A stretch of 13,216 nucleotides of DNA from Treponema sp. (lineage in GTDB: Bacteria; Spirochaetota; Spirochaetia; Treponematales; Breznakiellaceae): positions 1 through 13,216 of the forward strand of contig JAISBK010000102.1 in assembly GCA_031266255.1 (NCBI GenBank). Reading direction: 5' to 3'. The stretch's first letter is position 1, and each line of letters opens with the position of its first letter. A program made the position numbers and the translations under genes. Below, piece after piece: positions 12,356 through 13,216 of this stretch. The notes under the pieces are model-generated. The model was not told the origin of the DNA. It saw nothing but the letters and a program-made list of their open reading frames with translations, and ran no database searches.

Positions 12356-13216
12356 TCACCCGTTCCCTTGTTTTAGGATGCCGCCGACTTCCTGTTCGCT
12401 TAAATGCGTAATGGCCGCTATAGCCGCGACGCCTATGCCGCTTTTGTTCATTTCACGAATAATGTTTCGTGTGGCTTTCGCTTCCCCTTCCTCTCGTCCT
12501 TCCTTTTGTCCTTCCTTTCGCCCTTCCCGGTGGCCCTCCTCCAGTCCTTCCTGGCGGGCACCTTGCATACGGGAATAATCATCCCGTTGCGCTTTTAACC
12601 GCGCCTCATAAAGCATCCGGGTCGCCTCATCTTCACTCATCGCTTGCAGTTTGCAATACGCCTCTCTTATCATCGGGTTCTTCTTAGCTAACATCGTAAA
12701 CTCCTCCTCCCGTTCCGCCTTCAAAAATCGCAGCCAGTCCATCAGCTTGCTCTCTTCATCCTCAGAAAGCCGAACCAGATTCAATACGTTTATCTCCATA
12801 AGCTCATTGAACAGAAAGTGTTCCTCCTGCTCCCTCATCCCAAATACCGTATGGTACCGTTCGGTCTCCGGGATAAAATCGTAATCCGTGATGACTATGG
12901 AAATCGCCTGTTTCAGCTCATGGTAATACCCGCCCCTCCCGATCTGCTCGGTTATCATGTTGGATAGATAATAGCTTATGCGGGACCTCATCTCAGGCAT
13001 TGCGGAGATTTGTATCTCTATATCAATGGATTTTCCGCGGGCGGTACGCAGTTTTACGTCCAGGATTTCAAGCTTATCGTCGCTGAACTCCCGTTTGAGG
13101 TGGGGATCCACGATAGTCAGTTCCTCGAATTCCTCATCTGCGAGGCTTGGCAGGACGGCTTTGAGGAAATCGGCAAGGATATTCTTGCTGCGCTGGTCGC
13201 CGAACAGGAGTTTGAA
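12356..13216 (-). CDS. Rpn-family PD-(D/E)XK nuclease / putative transposase, 5' end beyond the window
   Basis: A PD-(D/E)XK nuclease of the Rpn (recombination-promoting nuclease, PF12784) family. E. coli members stimulate RecA-independent recombination and some act in phage defence. The visible 286 codons start with FKLLFGDQRSKNILADFL at the window edge, the family's 'DFVFKxLFG' region, so only about 10-15 residues are missing. The nuclease core is LEILDVKL ... IDIEIQ (Asp, then Glu-x-Gln), followed by RSRISYYLSNM. After residue about 195 comes a charged helical linker of EG-x-x repeats (EEGHREGRKEGQKEGREEG), ending in AAITHLSEQEVGGILKQGNG. The 100 bp beyond its TGA holds nothing recognised. 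Its 3' end is duplicated at 5133-5216. A GTG at 13111 is an internal codon, not the start. Confidence 0.92.
   Translation of the reverse strand, partial: FKLLFGDQRSKNILADFLKAVLPSLADEEFEELTIVDPHLKREFSDDKLEILDVKLRTARGKSIDIEIQISAMPEMRSRISYYLSNMITEQIGRGGYYHELKQAISIVITDYDFIPETERYHTVFGMREQEEHFLFNELMEINVLNLVRLSEDEESKLMDWLRFLKAEREEEFTMLAKKNPMIREAYCKLQAMSEDEATRMLYEARLKAQRDDYSRMQGARQEGLEEGHREGRKEGQKEGREEGEAKATRNIIREMNKSGIGVAAIAAITHLSEQEVGGILKQGNG

Noticed and set aside
12469..12600. Tandem repeat or CRISPR-like pattern of CTTCC/CCTTC units
   Set aside because: It is the reverse complement of the EG-repeat linker in the Rpn gene; units are degenerate and have no spacers.

Overview
The window looks like accessory chromosomal DNA of a spirochaete, most likely a Treponema of the host-gut or termite-gut kind. 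This is inferred from four lipoproteins with permissive spirochaete-type lipoboxes, a two-domain outer-membrane protein, FmdB and other zinc ribbons, and an Rpn-type nuclease/transposase. No marker gene fixes the species. Base composition is mosaic: the core genes are moderately GC-rich, while 1-3600 and 7650-8700 are clearly AT-rich.

Region 1 (1-3600, minus strand) is a surface-glycan operon. It reads Wzx-like flippase, then two tandem FdtA-type sugar 3,4-ketoisomerases, then an OafA-type membrane acyltransferase that runs off the left edge. Long G:C homopolymers lie at three points in and next to it: 23 bp inside the acyltransferase, 13 bp in the start region of the second fdtA, and 16 bp between perfect -35 and -10 hexamers upstream. 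A fourth tract of 21 bp lies at 5427. The fdtA tract is one base out of frame with a well-placed ATG and Shine-Dalgarno. The promoter tract stretches the spacer to 27 bp. Together they read as a candidate phase-variable locus, unless the tracts are assembly artefacts.

Region 2 (3990-5240) is a housekeeping island: trpS, and convergent to it a tRNA-Arg(CCU) with a near-consensus promoter. Just upstream of the tRNA promoter is a 26-codon 3' scar of an Rpn gene, nearly identical to the end of the large Rpn gene at 12356-13216.

Region 3 (5600-11065, plus strand) is a secreted-protein cluster. A hairpin-rich leader with two terminator-like hairpins precedes a 389-residue lipoprotein. Another terminator precedes an Ig-like (Big_3-type) lipoprotein. 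An AT-rich insert follows, with a lipoprotein, a broken DUF4160/DUF2442 pair and an IS1182-like transposase remnant. After it come a 53-residue mini-lipoprotein, which is an internally deleted copy of the Ig-like lipoprotein, and a 553-residue outer-membrane protein.

Region 4 (11066-13216) is a zinc-ribbon group: FmdB, then a membrane-anchored double zinc ribbon. Convergent with these is a frameshifted minus-strand zinc-ribbon ORF, whose promoter sits inside a 15-bp inverted repeat. The window ends inside an Rpn-family PD-(D/E)XK nuclease gene on the minus strand.
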